DNA of 64,000 bases, from NCBI RefSeq assembly GCF_036373705.1, contig NC_089850.1:63841602-63905601 (forward strand), read 5' to 3'. Position 1 is the stretch's first letter. The number at the start of each line of letters is the position of its first letter. Origin of the DNA: Amia ocellicauda. Lineage: Eukaryota > Chordata > Actinopteri > Amiiformes > Amiidae. Below, in pieces: positions 49,048 to 63,830 of this stretch. The notes under the pieces are model-generated. The model ran no database searches. It had not been told where the DNA came from and was given only the letters and a program-made list of their open reading frames with translations. Both the position numbers and the translations under genes were made by a program.

Positions 49048-49067
49048 ACTTTGTCTCTGATTACCAT

Positions 49068-50180
49068 TTATATTGTCGCAATCACATGCTGATGGGCCTG
49101 AATGGCTTGTTGGTTGGGCTGCACATACATTGGTCCTGGGTTGGGGTCATCTGGCGGTGCCGCCACCTCACCAAGTGGTATGCCGTGCCTGTGCGCGACA
49201 TTGTGCAGCACACCACAGGTCAGCACGATCCGGCACACCTTGTCAGGGTGGTATAACAGCATCCCCCCGGTCCTGTCAAAGCAGCGCCACCGACATTTCA
49301 GCTGCCCAATTGCCTGCTCTACAACTGACCGAGAATGGGCATCATTGTAGCTGCGCTCTTGGTCAGTTTGTGGGTTGGTGAGGGGGGTTAACAGCCACGT
49401 CTTTAGTGGATAACCGCGGTCTCCTGATGGGCAGTTGATTAATTAAATGGCAAAAACAATAATAAAAATAAAATTAAATAGAACCATAACTTTAAATGCA
49501 TCACTCACCAATAAGCCACCCATCGCGCACCCTGCCAGCTTGGAGCCTCATCCCAACCATGCTGTTTGTAAGGATGTATGAATCATGGGTTGACCCAGGC
49601 AACCTTGCTACAATATTTGTTAGGTGCATTTGTGCATCACATATTATCTGCACATTTATTGAATGGAAATGTTTCCGATTCACATATGCAAATTCTTCTT
49701 CAGATGGCGCCTTTATAGCAATGTGTGTGCCGTCGATCGCTCTGATTACATTAGGAAAACCGGCTATCGTTGCAAATTGTGCTTTAATGTTTGGCTGGTC
49801 AACTGCATCGTATGGGAACCTTATATACCTGGTAGACATGCGGATGATCCCGTCCCATACAGCTGGCATTGCGCGGCTCAAAGACGACTGGCTTATTCCT
49901 GAGCGGCCATTTCCCTTTGGAAAGAACCAGTTGCCAGGAAACCAAGTGCTGTCAGCCCCTGTAGGGGAGCGGGTACTGCGCAGCTCCTCGCTGTCTCTCT
50001 CTCCAAATCCGGACCCAACTCAGCACAGAGCTCCAAGAGGATAACCCTTGGAAATCTGAAACGGCTGATAAGCCAGTCAGCATCGTTTGCCAGAAAATCA
50101 TTGTGGTCCCTAAAAACTCGTTCTCCTCGGATTCTGCCATTAGCAAAGTCCTCTAATAAGGCCAACGCTGCCATTGCCAT
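49068..50180 (-). pseudogene. HARBI1-like Harbinger transposase, one frameshift
   Basis: This is a DDE transposase in two exons: 49509-50180 and 49068-49423, with a GT-AG intron (phase 1). The N-terminal part runs MAMAALALLEDFANGRIRGE to LGFLATGSFQRE. A one-base frameshift at about 49913 follows; the next frame continues NGRSGISQSSLSRAMPAVWD. Catalytic residues are all visible: Asp in RAIDGTHIAIKAP, Asp in LPGSTHDSYI and Glu in [16 protein letters not shown]. The C-terminal exon ends [17 protein letters not shown]. Apart from the frameshift it looks intact, so decay is recent. It lies tail to tail with the Myb-like gene. Confidence 0.88.
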
Positions 50181-50564
50181 AGACTAAGGGTTGTATCAAT
50201 CTGCACATGCTTTTATATGTTCTTATTTAATTGTATAATTGATAGAATATTCCCATAAGGCTCGTGTGACAATAGTATTTTAATTAGTTTATAAATTGCA
50301 AATTAATAGCAATGCTTCTCACAGGTGGTAGTGCGATAGACTTGTACAACAATTCGTAGTGTAATGTTTACAACTTCACTTCATTGCCTGTAAGAGTCGC
50401 CAACGGACAAAAACCATGAGAAATGTACGTACGCCAGACATGAAGTTGACGTGGAGGAACGCACATTCTTGCGTTCATTTCACTGTTAGTACATCCAACC
50501 GTGAGCATGAAAGATGGCGTACGCAAAGTTTTTGTGCGTACGCAGCGTTGATACATGAGACCCC

Positions 50565-52390
50565 ACGTCTTTGTTCCACAGATCCTCGTTCAGCAATCTT
50601 TCACGGCTCTGTTCTCCAAAATGTCCCCTCGGTCTGCATCTTCACGGCCTAGTGCCCCTGCTCTCTCCTCCAGTGCCTGCCTTGCTCTCGGTGGTTGTCG
50701 GTTTCTCTCTGTTCCGTCTCCTTCTGTGTGTTTTCTTGCAGGGACTAGAGTCAAGTCTTCACAATTCTGCTCCAGCCCCTGTGCTCCGCTGGGTCTCAGT
50801 GCAGGTCAGTCAGCCCGTTGTTTGTGTCTCAGCCTCTTGTTTCTGAATTTAATAAACGGTAATAAATACACTATTACTAATAATAATACTTTATAGGAGT
50901 GTTTATTATTATTAGTAGTAGCAGCAGAAATGCATTTACATCACTAATACTGTTGTTTACTGTGATTCCCCTCTGCTCCATTGCTTAGTCCTTACCTGTG
51001 ACTTCAGCGCATCTCGTCTGCACTTGTTAGCTATTAGGTCTAGGAGGTATGACTTGTATTTTATATTAACTGTATCTTTGACCTAATGTGTACCTGCCAT
51101 TGTATTTGGATTTGCACTTTTACATTGCTCTTGTTTCCTATAAGCTTCCCTGGATAATGGCGTCTGCCAATAAATAGATACTAATGAGCGGTAATGAGAG
51201 ATCGCAGCAATGGGGACAGAATGAGAACGAGCGGCAGGGATTGGCAAATTATTATTATTGATCATACAGTGGAAATGGTCCCAAGAGTGAGTCAGCTGTT
51301 TCTACATCATAAGCCCTTTATAATACAGCTAGGAGCCCAATAAGGCAAAGGCATGGGGCTAGTGTGCTGAAGAAGTGAGCATGCGCACAAAGGGCCGCAA
51401 AAGGGCCGCACACATCCAACAAACGAGCCGGAAACATCCGGTGATGCGCTGAACAACAGCAATGACTTCTGGGCGCTTTACAGAACTGTCTTGGGGAACT
51501 GTCTTTGCGGTTGAGCCGTTGATAAGCATCGAATTCGGGGTGTAGGAAAGAGAAGAGGGTGAATGAGGGGCCATTTATTACAAGGAAATGTACCAGAGCT
51601 GGCAGCCTTAGCAACACTTCTAGTTGTGTCCGGTAGTTTAGACATGTGAAAAGCAGGCTATACACTGCTGCAGCCGGCATAGTCCACATTTCCAGTCGGT
51701 TAGTACACGTAGAAAACAAACTACATTTCATGGTGAACACTTTTCAATGGTTCTCTGAAGTGGAGAGAAGGTCCAGCCCGCATGTCGTCAGTGCCGATGG
51801 TGGCACGGGCACTGAATTCGATGGGGGTGATTCTTCGCTCAGCGGTGGAATGAACACCAGACCAGTGCTGTCATTGTGGAAGTGGGGCGTGGGAAGAGCT
51901 TCCAGAGTGAGCCGGGGTTCCCTGCATTTCAATCACCTGGTTTGCAGACTCTCTTCTATTCCAAATAGAGCTCAACGTTCCCACAGATCAGTCATCTCTT
52001 TCAGAAGAGGTGCTGTACTGACATGTGTACCAGCAGCATGTCTCAGGCACTGGTCTCATACACAGGTACACACTCCCTGTTCACTGGCCTCATCCTCATG
52101 GCCAGGTCATTGCTCCTTCAGTCCAGCGAGTCCAGGTCAAAAACTCTTGTGACACAGAGAGAGATGTAGAGATGCCCAGAGATATACAAAAAGACACATA
52201 CAGACACAGTGACGCACAGAGAAAGACATGAACACACAGAGAGACACAGTGACGGTAAGACACAACGACACACAGAGAGACACTGATAAATGCTACAGTA
52301 ACGACAGGCGCATTCTGAAGCTCAAACACCATTTTATTGTGAACAGATTGACAGGATAGATCTGGAGGGGGAGGGTGGACAGGGGGACTG
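50565..52390. other. Intergenic stretch; one retroposon tail
   Basis: No gene is recognised. A fish SINE/LINE tail phrase (GGATAATGGCGTCTGCCAAT) lies near 51152-51172. An AAT/TTA-triplet run lies near 50870-50930, and CAGA-type simple sequence near 52150-52290. Confidence 0.5.
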
Positions 52391-52396
52391 ATTTTG

Positions 52397-52401
52397 TTTA
52401 T

Positions 52402-52446
<45 letters not shown>
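52397..52446. repeat. (GA)n microsatellite
   Basis: About 24 uninterrupted GA dinucleotides. Confidence 0.95.
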
Positions 52447-52450
<4 letters not shown>

Positions 52451-52514
52451 CAACTGCTTGCAGAGAATATATATCTGAGAGAATGTATATTTCAAGTGTA
52501 TTTGCAAAGGGCGC

Positions 52515-52715
52515 TGCTAACACGTGACACCTGTATACAGAACCGCACCAGTAACACGTGACACCAGTATACAGCACCGTTCCAGTAACATGACACATGT
52601 ATACAGCACCGCACCAGTAACACATGACACCAGTATACAGCACCACACCAGTAACACATGACACCAGTATACAGCACCACGCCAGTAACATGACACCTGT
52701 ATACAGCACTGTCCC
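52515..52715. repeat. Minisatellite, unit about 31-33 bp
   Basis: About six copies of ACACCTGTATACAGCACC followed by (G/A)CACCAGTAACA, with C/A and single-base variants. Frames on the minus strand are repetitive Cys/Tyr/Val/Trp and not genes. Confidence 0.92.
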
Positions 52716-53559
52716 AAATGCGCAATTGTTTGATTTAATTAATTAATTAATTAGAGAGACATGTCACACCAATATGGGGAAGGCAGGTTGCATGGGAGAG
52801 AAAAAGGGAAGAGAAAAAAGTAAGAGTGTCCGAGTGGATGAGGAGGAAATGACAGGTGGGAAGAAAGGGAAGGAGACGAGTAGAGAGAGTGTGATGGGGG
52901 GAGGGATGCAGGAAGATAACTACACTTCTCTCCCTCCCTCTCTGTAAGTCTAAAGAGGGAGAGGTTTTAGAATCACTGTACATATTGAACACAAATCAAA
53001 GCGAGGGAGAGAAGAGAAGGGGGAGTGATCACGCTTGTCATGTCAATAAAGCAAATTTAATCTGAGTTGAGAGGGGAAGGGGGGAGCAGTAACAATAAGA
53101 GAGGGAATACAGGACAGCATCAAAACAGAAAAGCTATTAAAGAAAATTTAAAAAAAGGTGGAGGACGGGAGAGAGACACACTAAGAAGAAAAATAAAGAA
53201 AATAGGAGGGAAATGAAAATCAAAACACAATGGAGAGACAGAGAGAGATGGACAAAAGGGTAAGGAGAGGGTTGAAGAAGAGAGTAAGGGGGAAGGAGAG
53301 AGAGAGGGGGAAGGAGAGAGGGATAGGAGATGAGAGAAGAGCAGGGAGATTAAGTGAGGAATAAAAGATGGAAAAATTACTGATTGCAGCGTGTATGGGA
53401 GGGATTTGTGATAGGGGAGAGGAGAAGGAGAATGATGGAGTAGTAGAGAAAGTGATAGAGAGAGGAAAAAGAGGAGGAGAGACTGATGGGGTAGAGAGAG
53501 TGATAGTGAGAGAAAGATAGTTCCGCATATATTATAACTATTAAGATATATATATTGTA

Positions 53560-53660
53560 ACAATTTGGGGGTTTTCGGGTCACAGCAAGATGGGGAATCA
53601 AACCCCGGTCTCCTGCGCCTCAATGCCGCGATCGTACCCCATCACTAAAAGTTCCAGGCC
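53560..53660 (-). mobile_element. tRNA-derived SINE fragment
   Basis: The minus strand contains a B-box-like GGTTTGATTCCCC preceded by GCGCAGGAGACCGG and a tRNA-like head (GTACGATCGCGGCATTGAGG). No complete cloverleaf can be built, so a functional tRNA is not supported. Confidence 0.5.
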
Positions 53661-53699
53661 TCCTAGTGAGGCTCGAGATCACTACAATATATATATATA

Positions 53700-53795
53700 T
53701 TTTTTTTGTGTGTTTTATAATTTTTTCCTTAAAGCTTTGACAACACCAGAGCGTCATGCCAATGAAGCTTATTTGAATTTAAATTTGAAAGAGAG
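53700..53795 (+). mobile_element. LINE 3' tail next to (GA)n
   Basis: Contains GTTTTATAATTTTTTCC, TTTGACAACACCAGAGCG and CATGCCAATGAAGCTTATTT, ending in TTTGAA directly joined to GAGAGAGA. It matches the tail of the LINE in LENG8 intron 4. Confidence 0.75.
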
Positions 53796-53809
53796 AGAGA
53801 GAGAGGATA

Positions 53810-54358
53810 CAGCCCGGCAGAATACCTGACACTGGTCACAGACCCCCAGCAGAGACGGACTCTGACCAGATACAGACTGAGTGATCACAGCCTTGAGGTG
53901 GAGACCGGACGGCACAGGCAGACCTGGACCCCCAGAGACAGACGCCTGTGCAGACAGTGTGGGTCTGGGGAAGTAGAGACAGAGGCGCACTTCGCCCTGA
54001 CCTGCTCCAGATACACACAGGTCAGAGACGCCTTCTTCCCCAGATTCGCCAGCAGAGTCCTGACTTCCCCCAGCTCAGCACAGAGGCGCGGCTCAGAGTA
54101 GTGCTGGGGGAGCACAGAGACTGCGCCCTGATCGCGGCAGAGTACATCACAGCCTGCCACACAGCCAGAGAACCGCAACCATGTCTCCAAACCAACAACA
54201 CAGCACATTAACCATGTAAAATACATGTAAATAACACAATATTTTATTTTATATTTGTAAAGTTCTTAATGTTATTGTATATTATCTCAATGTACCCAAT
54301 TGCTTTGGCAATACTTGTGTGAAAACATATCATGCCAATAAAGCTTGTTTTGAATTTG

Positions 54359-54365
<7 letters not shown>
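53810..54365 (+). mobile_element. LINE C-terminal fragment and 3' tail next to (GA)n
   Basis: The plus strand encodes RDRRLCRQCGSGEVETEAHF and ALTCSRYTQVRDAFFPRF, a C-x2-C...H...C zinc-finger-like end of LINE ORF2. The tail follows (CATGCCAATAAAGCTTGTTT) and ends TTGAATTTGAATTTGA joined to about 35 GA dinucleotides (54364-54431). It is strongly 5'-truncated and frameshifted. Confidence 0.78.
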
Positions 54366-54433
<68 letters not shown>

Positions 54434-55227
54434 GAGAGAGGAGACATGAAGCCGATGTACATGACAGGTGGCCCAGTAGATGGGCAGATCCTCACTTCTG
54501 GTCCCAGTGACTCACCCTGTTCCACCCTGTGTGTTCAGTATATTTCGGTCTGTACATTCGTGTATCGATTTGACAGGGAAAATAAATGGCAGACGTGAAC
54601 CTGGCCCTATATGTTCATCCTATCAAACCAATATATGGATCTACAGACTCCAATCATTTCAAAGCATATCCCCTACATTTCATATGTGCCACAAGGGGGC
54701 CTAACTATGGCCCCTGAGAATGGTAAGGCTGCCAGTTTTAGCACAGATTAAGCACAGGTCTGTCCTCCTCTCCAAGATGATCTGCATGTGGCTTTGCTGT
54801 AGGGTAGGACACCATAGACAGCAGAGGACAGTGTATAGTAACAGAAAGTGCCACAGAGTTTCAAGTAGTAGAAACGACAAGTGGCAAGGGTTTGGAAGAC
54901 TGCGCTACAGAGAGAGAAAAGTCAAGAAGAAAGAATGGAAAAGGGAGAGAGAAAGAAGAGAGAGGGGGGAAGGGAGTAGGGTAGGGGAGAGAAACAGGTA
55001 TAAGAGAGGAAGAGGAAGAAAATGAAAACATGAGAATGAAGGACAAGAAAGAGGAATAACAGAGGAAGAATATGAATTAAAACAGGAGAAGTTAGAAAAG
55101 AAAGACAAAAGCCTGAGCAGCTGAGACGAGGGAATGGGAAGACACCACAGAGAGCAGAGGACAGAGCGGTAGGAAGTGCCATAGACTTCAAAATAAGATG
55201 AGAGAGAGAGAGTGGTTTGGGATGGAG

Positions 55228-55420
55228 CAGTGGTTTTCAAACCGATCCTGGAGGACCCCCTGCCCTGCTGGGTTTTGTTCCAACCGAGGTCTTAATTGCT
55301 TAATTGAATCCTTAATTGAACTAACAAAGCAATATACAGTTAAATTAAGCAATTAAGACCTCAGTTGGAACAAAAACCAGCAGGGCAGGGCGCACTCCAG
55401 GACCGGTTTGAAAACCCCTG
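55228..55420. mobile_element. Foldback MITE, hAT-like ends
   Basis: A 193-bp near-palindrome. It begins CAGTGGTTTTCAAACCGATC and its other end, in reverse complement, begins CAGGGGTTTTCAAACCGGTC. The arms extend inward through CCTGCCCTGCTGG, GTTCCAACNGAGGTCTTAAT and TGCTTAATT. The flanking 8 bp are GGATGGAG and CAATGGAG, an imperfect 8-bp target duplication as expected for hAT. It has no coding capacity. Confidence 0.85.
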
Positions 55421-57794
55421 CAATGGAGGATTGAGCTTGAGAGGTAGAGAAAATGAGTGATGAGAGAGAGAGAGAGAGAGAGAGAGGGACAGGGAGGACA
55501 AAAAACAAAGGAGGAAAGAAAAAGATTGAAACTGAAATAGAGGGAGGGAAAGACAAGAACAGGAAAAGAAAATGAGAACAAATTAAAACATGCAAAGAGG
55601 AGAAATATAAAATGTAATAGAGAGAGCAAGAACACAAAAGTGGCATAGAGTTTAGAAGAAGAGGAGACGTAGGCCAGAGACAGAGGAAATGAGAGAGAGA
55701 GAAGGAAGGCAGGAAAGAGAGTAAATGGGGGTCAGAAAGAGAGAGAGATTATAAATAAGACACAGAGAGAAACAGATGTAAAAGGGAGAGGAAAAGTATA
55801 TAAAGGTTAGAGAGAATGGAGGACAGGGAAAAGATTAATAGCATAGGAAGAAAATGAATGAACACAGGAAAAAGTCTGAGCAGCTGAGACAAGCGAAGGG
55901 TAGGACACCATAGACAGCAGAGGACAATGTATACATTAGAAAGTGCCACAGAGTTTCAAGTAGTAGAGACAATAAGTGGCAAGGGTTTGGAGGACTGCTA
56001 CAGAGAGAGAGAAATAAAGAAGAATGAATTAAAAAAGGAGAGAGAGAGAGAAGAGGAGGGGGGCAAATAGGGTGGGAGAGAGTTTAAGCCAGAGAGAGGG
56101 TGAGAGCAACATATATAAGAGAGGGAGACGAAGAAAATGAAAAAGTGAGAAAGGAGGAACATGGAGAGAGGAATAACATGAATTAAAGCAGAAGTGAGAA
56201 AAGAAAGTTAAAAGCCTGAGCAGCGGAGATGAGAGAATGGGAAGACACCACAGAGAGCAGAGGACAGAGCGGGTAACAGGAAGTGCCGGGTGCTTTTCAC
56301 ACACTGCTGTATTCACACGGTGTATTGGGACGTACCACTAATTGTGCCGTACTGTTTTGACACTATTTAGTATGATAGTATGCGGTTTTGGACGCAGGGA
56401 GAGAGGGACAGAGAGGACAAAAAACAATGGAGGAAAGACAAAGATTGAAATGATGGGAACAGGAAGAAAAGGAGAATTAATTAAAACATGAAAAGAGGAG
56501 AAATAAACCATTTAATAGATAGAGGGAGAGAACAAGAAAGCAAAAGTGCCATAGAGTTTTGAAGATGAGATGTGGTCCAGAGAGAGGAAATGAGAGAGAG
56601 CGAGAGAGAGAGAGAGAGAGAAAGGAAGAGGAAAACAGACAGAACACAAGAGAGGGGGAGAGGGGCAGGAGACACAGATGCTATAGAGAGATAGAATGTG
56701 AGAGGGAGAGGTACAGAGAGAAAGAGGAGACAGACATTAGAGAGAGATGGGGAGGGGGAGAGTAGGAGAAGAAAATGATGAAAGGATAAAGAAGGAGAGG
56801 ATGAAAGATGAGAAGGAGAGGATGAAATGAAAGTCAGGAAGAACAGAGGAAATGGGGAGAAAGACAAGAGACAACAGAAGACAGAATGAAGTGAGGAAGG
56901 TAGAGAAAGGTATGAAGGAAAACTGAAGGATGGGTGAAAAAAACATGAAAAGAAAACAAGAAAAAGTAGAGAGAGAGAAAGCAGAAAGACCGAGAGTTGT
57001 TATACAGACCCAAAGGGAAGAAAGAGAACAGACAATATAAAGAGAAGGTGACACTGAAGACAGAAAGATATATATAGAGCGACAGAGGAGTAGAGAGGGA
57101 AATAGGGAGAGTGATAGACAGGGAGGAGGAGGAGAAAGTGACAGAAGAGAATATGAAACAAAATATATTTTCCAATTGCGAGGGGGGGGCGAGGGTAATA
57201 TGTAATTGAGGGAAAGAGAAGGAGACAGAGAGAGAGGGGGGGAGAAAAAGAGAAGTTAATATGCCATTGACATTGCCTGCCCGCCCCACTTGTAGCGATC
57301 CACAGTAATTTCACTGTCGTCCAGTAAATAAACAAATGTGCTCTTACAGGGACACAGCTTATCTCACACACCAAGCGGTTCAGGAACCCTGAGAAAGTGC
57401 CCCTGCCATAGAGGGAAAGAGGTTAAGATGCCATTGAGAGAACGAGAAGGAGAACAAGAGAGAATAGAGAGAGAGAAAGAAAGATAAGTTAATATGCCAT
57501 AGAGGGAAGAGAAGGAGAGAGTTTGAGAAGTTTGAGAGGTTTTATACCATGTAGGAGAGAAAGAGAGAACTAGGTAGAGGTTATATAACATAGGGAAAGG
57601 GGGGAGAGAAAGAATAAAATAGAGGGATAGAAGAAAATGAAAACAGAATGAAGAAAGAGGAGGGGCAAGAAAGGAAGAATAAATTGAGAAAACAGACCAA
57701 CTAAGACAGGAACAGAGAGAGAGAGAGAGAGAGAGAGGAGTGGAGAGGGGGCAGGACATTTATTTACAGCACTAGGCCTCAGTACTGCAGAGTG

Positions 57795-57842
<48 letters not shown>

Positions 57843-59859
57843 ATGCAGGGGCCTATCAGTGCCACAGAGAGCAGAATACAGAGATAGAGTGGCTACAGGA
57901 AAGAGGAAATGAGATACAAGGTACAGGAAGCAAAGTACCACAGATTGCAAAGATAAAGGAGCTGAAATTTCTACACAAAACAGGATATTGAGGAGCAGTG
58001 AGATACCTTAGAGAGCAGAATGCAGAGGTAGATTGGCTTAAGTGAAACAGGGAATGAGATATAGAATACAGAAAGTACTATAGATCTTTACGTACAGAAT
58101 AAAGAGACAGAGCGGTTCCAGTAATGAGAAATCAAGATATGGGGGGAACTGTAGAGATAGCATGGAATTCAGAATATAGAATAGAGATAGAATAGCTTAA
58201 AGGAAACAGGAAATGTACAGGCACGGGAAGCAAGGTACCACAGAGAGCGAGACAGAGTAGCTACAGTAACCAGAAAATAGAACAGTTGTGGAAATGGACT
58301 GTTGCAAACAGGAAATAGGATATTGAAGAAAAGAGAAAATGTACAGATACCATAGAGAGCAGAATAATGATAGATTGACTACAGGAAGCAAAGTGTAGAA
58401 TAAAGAAAGAGTGGCTACAGGACAAAAGAAACTTCAAGGAACAGGAAATGAGATACAGGAAGCAAAGTACCACAGATAAAATAAGCCAGAATAATAGATA
58501 GACATGCTACAGGACACAAGATAATCATAGTGAGCCGAATACAGAGAGTAAGTACAGGAAACAAGATAAAAGGAAAAACGATACAGGAAGCAAAGTAGCA
58601 TAGATTGCAATGTTCAAACTGAGGATATAGAATGGTCACATGAAGAAGAAACTGAGAAAACATGGAGCTGCAAAGGTCCCATAGAAAGCACAAAGCAGAG
58701 ATAGAGTAGCAACAGAAGATAAAATAGCAAGGTACCATAGAGTAAAAAGTGCAAAATAAAGAGATAGAGATGCTACAGCCAACAGAAACAAGATAATCAT
58801 GGAGAGCAGAATTCAGAGGAAGAATGAGTACAGGAAACAGGAAATTGAATACAGGAAAGGGGAAGCAAGAGTACCATAGATTGCAAAGTCCAGATGTAAC
58901 GTTAGAGAAACTACAGGAAATAGGACACATTGAGTTGAGGAAGAAAGGAGACACCAGAGAAAACAGACATTTTATATAGATTGGACAACAGATACAGGAA
59001 ATAGGAAGCAAACTACCATAGAGTAAAAAGTACTGAATACAGAAACAGAGCAGTTACAGGAAACAGGAGAGTGGAAAAGGGAAACTGTAGAGATATCATA
59101 GAAAGCAGATACAGAGAAAGACTTGCTAAGATGAAACAAGATACAGGAAACAGGAGCAGAGTAATAACAAAAATACAAACAAAAAAACGAATGAAAGAGG
59201 TAGATTGACTACAGCAAACAGCAAACAAGAAAATCATAGAAAACAGTAGAGATAGATTGACTACAGAAAGCAGGAAATTAGATACAGGAAGCAGAAAGAT
59301 ACAATAGAAATAAAGTACAGCGATAGAATGTATTGGAAATAAATAAAGTTAAAAATGCAGAAGCACTGAGCACCATAGAGTTTAGAAAATGAAATGAGAT
59401 GCAAATGGTTTGGAAGAAGGGAAAGTGAGTGCGGGGGTTGCTAAAGGAACTTGGAGAACTGTGGGGGTAGGGGGGAAGAGAGAGGGAAGTACAATAGACT
59501 TTGGAAGGCAGTATAGAATGGTGGGATGAGACAAAGGAACATAGATATAAGCCTGTTAAAGTGGCTGTTAAGGGGTGCGGCTACCATAGAGCCCTAGTGA
59601 GGAAGAATAGATATGCTGGGATGGAAGGAGCCATAGCGCCTGAAGAGAGTGGAGTTGGAGGACTGGGAGGTGGAGGGGGGTTTGAGTTGTTTCATAACAG
59701 TGGAGATTGAGAGGAGAGGAAAAGAGGTACATTACTCAAGGAGGGGGAGATGGAGCATACATGGAAAACAACAGGCAGAAAAAAAAGAAAAGACTGATAA
59801 AAGAATGAAAGAGGTAGAAAGGGAAAGAGAGAGAAGATACTGTCCTTCTGTCCCTCTCC

Positions 59860-60306
59860 CTGTCTCTCTCTGTGTCTGTCTCTGTGTTTGTGTCTCGGTC
59901 TGCGTCCCTCTCCCTGTCTCTCTCTGTGTCTGTCTTAGAGCCCTCCTGCGGTGGTTCCCCATCACACTCTGATTTATAAGCAGCAGAAAGTCTTCTGACA
60001 AATGAAACAGTGACAGGACGCAGTCTCGTACTTTGCGATTTGGGCGAATGTTCGATTTGGTCTAGCCCTCAGTCTCTGCGTCTCTGTCTCTCTCTGTCCA
60101 TGTCTCTAATGTAAATCAGACACATAATTGACTCTAGTGTAATATACCAGTTATGCAGTCGGAGTCTGTTCAAGCCTTGTGTGCGGGCTGAGCTAATTCT
60201 CTCAGTCTCTCACAGATCCACTGATTCAAGAAAATAAGTAACTAACAATGAAAAGCATCCATTTAAAATAGCTTCCTCACGTCAAATTTAAATTAAATTA
60301 AATTAA

Positions 60307-60355
<49 letters not shown>

Positions 60356-60574
60356 TTAATAATAATAATAATTCCTATGTACACTTCAACTGTAAAAATA
60401 TTAAAGTCATTCTTGTCTTGTGCCTCCCTGTGTCACAGCAGGAACAGGAAGTGATGTCATTCTCAGGCAATGTCTTTTCCTGGGGGCCAGCCTGGGGAAA
60501 AACAGGGCCTCTCTGGCAGGAAGTGATGTCGTCACCTGGGACAGGAAGTGGCTCGTGTGCGTGTCCCGTGGGGG
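59860..60574 (-). other. Region downstream of rbfox1l stop, probable 3' UTR
   Basis: Holds an AAT-triplet microsatellite (about 60310-60372), ATTAA repeats before it, and CT/TCTG runs near 59850-59935. No clear AATAAA on the minus strand within 500 bp of the stop can be named with confidence. No ORF is supported. Confidence 0.4.
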
Positions 60575-63460
<2,886 letters not shown>

Positions 63461-63465
63461 AAGAG

Positions 63466-63830
63466 TCACAGCGCCCCCTCACTGTGTACAGGCCATAGAG
63501 GGAACTGCAGGCCACTGTCATAATAATAATGATAATAAGAATAATAGTAATAAGAATAATGACATTAATTTGGAGTGAAACAGCGCCCCCTCACCCTGTA
63601 CAGGACAGCGAGGGAGCTGCTACTCACTGACCATAATAATAGTCATAATCGTAGAGTGTGCAACAGCGCCCTCTTATCACTGTGCAGTCTAACATGGGAA
63701 CTGCAGCTCACTGCGACTCTCCCACTGGAAATGACAGACAGCAATATCAGGGTGATGAGAGTGAGAAACAGCGCCCCCTAAACCAGCGCAGGACAGAAGG
63801 GGAACTGCAACTCTATACATACACTGTAAT
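63466..63830. repeat. Four-copy 80-115-bp repeat with GCGCCCCCT cores
   Basis: Each copy starts with CAGCGCCCCCT (63469-63479, 63581-63591, 63769-63779; a diverged CAGCGCCCT at 63664-63672) followed by a (T)GT(A)CAGG...GGGAACTGCA(G/A)CTC segment; the first two copies are followed by AAT-rich spacers. The reverse complement AGGGGGCGCTG is close to the CTCF core. Located in the rbfox1l intron. Confidence 0.7.

Larger units (their letters stand above)
47933..50564. mobile_element. PIF/Harbinger transposon with two genes
   Basis: The ends are imperfect inverted repeats: GGGGCCTCATGTACAAAG at the left and, in reverse complement, GGGGTCTCATGTATCAACG at the right. Palindromic subterminal motifs built on GTGCGTACGCAC occur just inside both ends (48003-48013, 48040-48050, 50535-50545). 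Inside are a Myb/SANT-like gene on plus and a HARBI1-like transposase on minus, arranged tail to tail, which is the standard two-gene content of vertebrate Harbinger elements. I could not find a clean 3-bp target duplication. Both genes carry disabling changes. Confidence 0.88.
52760..59850. repeat. Purine-rich repetitive domain (about 7 kb)
   Basis: The plus strand is dominated by A and G (GAGAGA, GGAAG, AAAGAGG) over about 7 kb, interrupted by retroposon pieces at 53560-54365 and the MITE at 55228-55420. Degenerate long repeats are visible: text around 54790-55190 recurs about 1.1 kb later at 55900-56290. From 57840 to 59350 a unit with CATAGAGAGCAGAATACAGAGATAG and CAGGAAACAGGAAATGAGAT recurs every 60-130 bp. 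Minus-strand frames are Ser/Leu/Phe-rich artefacts. I see no gene. Confidence 0.85.

Noticed and set aside
53575-53655. tRNA gene
   Set aside because: A B-box-like segment is visible but no complete cloverleaf; treated as a tRNA-derived SINE fragment.
53120-58391. Minus-strand Ser/Leu/Phe-rich frames
   Set aside because: They arise from the purine-rich strand bias; membrane-protein-like composition is an artefact.
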